Below are positions 5,430-6,091 of a stretch of DNA of 6,091 bases, one piece after another. The notes under the pieces are model-generated. The model made no database searches and was not told the DNA's origin. It worked only from the letters and a program-made list of their open reading frames with translations. Source of the DNA: Modestobacter sp. GTDB taxonomy: Bacteria > Actinomycetota > Actinomycetes > Mycobacteriales > Geodermatophilaceae. The DNA is taken from positions 1 to 6,091 of the forward strand of contig JAOPUQ010000418.1 of the NCBI GenBank assembly GCA_025963425.1, written 5' to 3'. Numbering within the stretch: the first letter of the stretch is position 1; every line of letters starts with the position of its first letter. The position numbers were made by a program, and so were the translations under genes.

Positions 5430-6091
5430 ATGTCGATCCTCTCCAGCTTCGCCGAGGCACTGGCCACCGGGCGCATCGAGGTCGTCGACCTGACCGCGCC
5501 GCTGTCCTCGGAGACGCCGGTCATCCAGCTGCCGCCGCAGTTCGCGCAGACCGCGCCGTTCGAGCTGGAGGAGTTGAGCCGGTACGACGACCGCGGCCCG
5601 GCCTGGTACTGGAACAACTTCCGCACCGGCGAGCACACCGGGACGCACTTCGACGCGCCGAACCACTGGGTGACCGGCCGGGACGGTGATGACGTGGCGT
5701 CGGTGCCGGTGCAGCGGCTGATCGCCCCGGCCGTCGTACTGGACTTCTCGGCGCAGGCCGCCGACAACCCCGACTTCCTGCTGGAGGTCGAGCACATCGA
5801 GGAGTGGCAGGCTACGCACGGCCCGCTTCCGGAGGGCGGCTGGCTGCTCTACCGCACCGGGTGGAACGCCCGGTCGACCTCCCAGCGGGACTTCGTCAAC
5901 GCCGACGACACCGGTTCGCACACACCCGGGCTCGCCCCGGCGTGCGCCCGGTGGCTGGCGGAGAAGGCGCCGGTGATCGGGCTCGGCGTGGAGACGGTCG
6001 GCACCGACGCCGGCGCGGCGCACTCGTTCGACCCGCCGTTCCCGTGCCACGCGGCTCTCATGGGCAGCGGCAAGTTCGGGCTGACCCAGCT
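5430..6091 (+). CDS. cyclase-family metal-dependent hydrolase (kynurenine formamidase-like), partial
   Basis: The first 220 codons of a member of the putative cyclase family (which includes kynurenine formamidase), cut by the right window edge. The hallmark metal-binding motif HxGTHxDxPxH is intact as HTGTHFDAPNH (His69, His73, Asp75, His79). The conserved VDLTAPLSSETPV at the N-terminus matches the usual opening strand. LYRTGWN (140-146) and GLGVETVGTDAG (184-195) fit later core strands. Members bind zinc or manganese and hydrolyse amides or related bonds. The ATG at 5430 has AAGGGA six to eleven bases upstream; an adjacent GTG at 5427 would add one residue. There is no signal peptide, so it is likely cytoplasmic. 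No tryptophan/kynurenine genes are seen nearby, so the specific substrate is unknown and the kynurenine label should not be transferred. The C-terminal part, with the usual conserved Glu and Asn-Leu, is outside the window. Confidence 0.9.
   Translation, partial: MSILSSFAEALATGRIEVVDLTAPLSSETPVIQLPPQFAQTAPFELEELSRYDDRGPAWYWNNFRTGEHTGTHFDAPNHWVTGRDGDDVASVPVQRLIAPAVVLDFSAQAADNPDFLLEVEHIEEWQATHGPLPEGGWLLYRTGWNARSTSQRDFVNADDTGSHTPGLAPACARWLAEKAPVIGLGVETVGTDAGAAHSFDPPFPCHAALMGSGKFGLTQ

Overview
This is a GC-rich window (roughly 70% G+C by eye) with GTG starts and strong G/C third-position codon bias. Together with the gene families present, this suggests a high-GC actinobacterium. A Geodermatophilaceae- or Pseudonocardia-like genome would fit, but the genus cannot be fixed from sequence alone. 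No tRNA, rRNA, CRISPR array, insertion sequence or phage gene was seen.

Left block, minus strand (1-1800). Reading leftwards, there is a short STAS-domain protein (1800-1438), then a hormone-sensitive-lipase-type alpha/beta hydrolase (1312-368), then the N-terminal 94 residues of a flavin-dependent Baeyer-Villiger monooxygenase (283-1, running off the window). The hydrolase and monooxygenase look like a catabolic operon. A Baeyer-Villiger enzyme turns a ketone into an ester or lactone, and the esterase then opens it. Just upstream of the hydrolase is a 26-bp near-perfect palindrome (1378-1403). It overlaps a consensus TTGACA -35 element and covers the spacer and -10 position, so it is a strong candidate repressor operator. 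A 7-bp hairpin lies four bases upstream of the monooxygenase Shine-Dalgarno sequence.

Divergent gap (1801-2023). It is GC-rich, with a 9-bp direct repeat and no recognisable gene.

Right block, plus strand (2024-6091). First comes a stand-alone family A DNA polymerase of 553 residues. Its three polymerase motifs are readable, but its N-terminal exonuclease-like region seems to lack the catalytic acidic residues. A 312-bp gene-free gap follows, then a complete NADP-type glutamate dehydrogenase (449 residues). The last gene is the first 220 codons of a metal-dependent cyclase/kynurenine-formamidase-family hydrolase that runs off the right end. These three genes have no obvious shared pathway and look like ordinary chromosomal neighbours.

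No clearly new multi-gene system is visible. The points most worth following up are the promoter-embedded palindrome controlling the ketone/ester pair, the degenerate exonuclease and altered O-helix of the polymerase, and the STAS protein that seems to lack the usual phosphorylatable serine.
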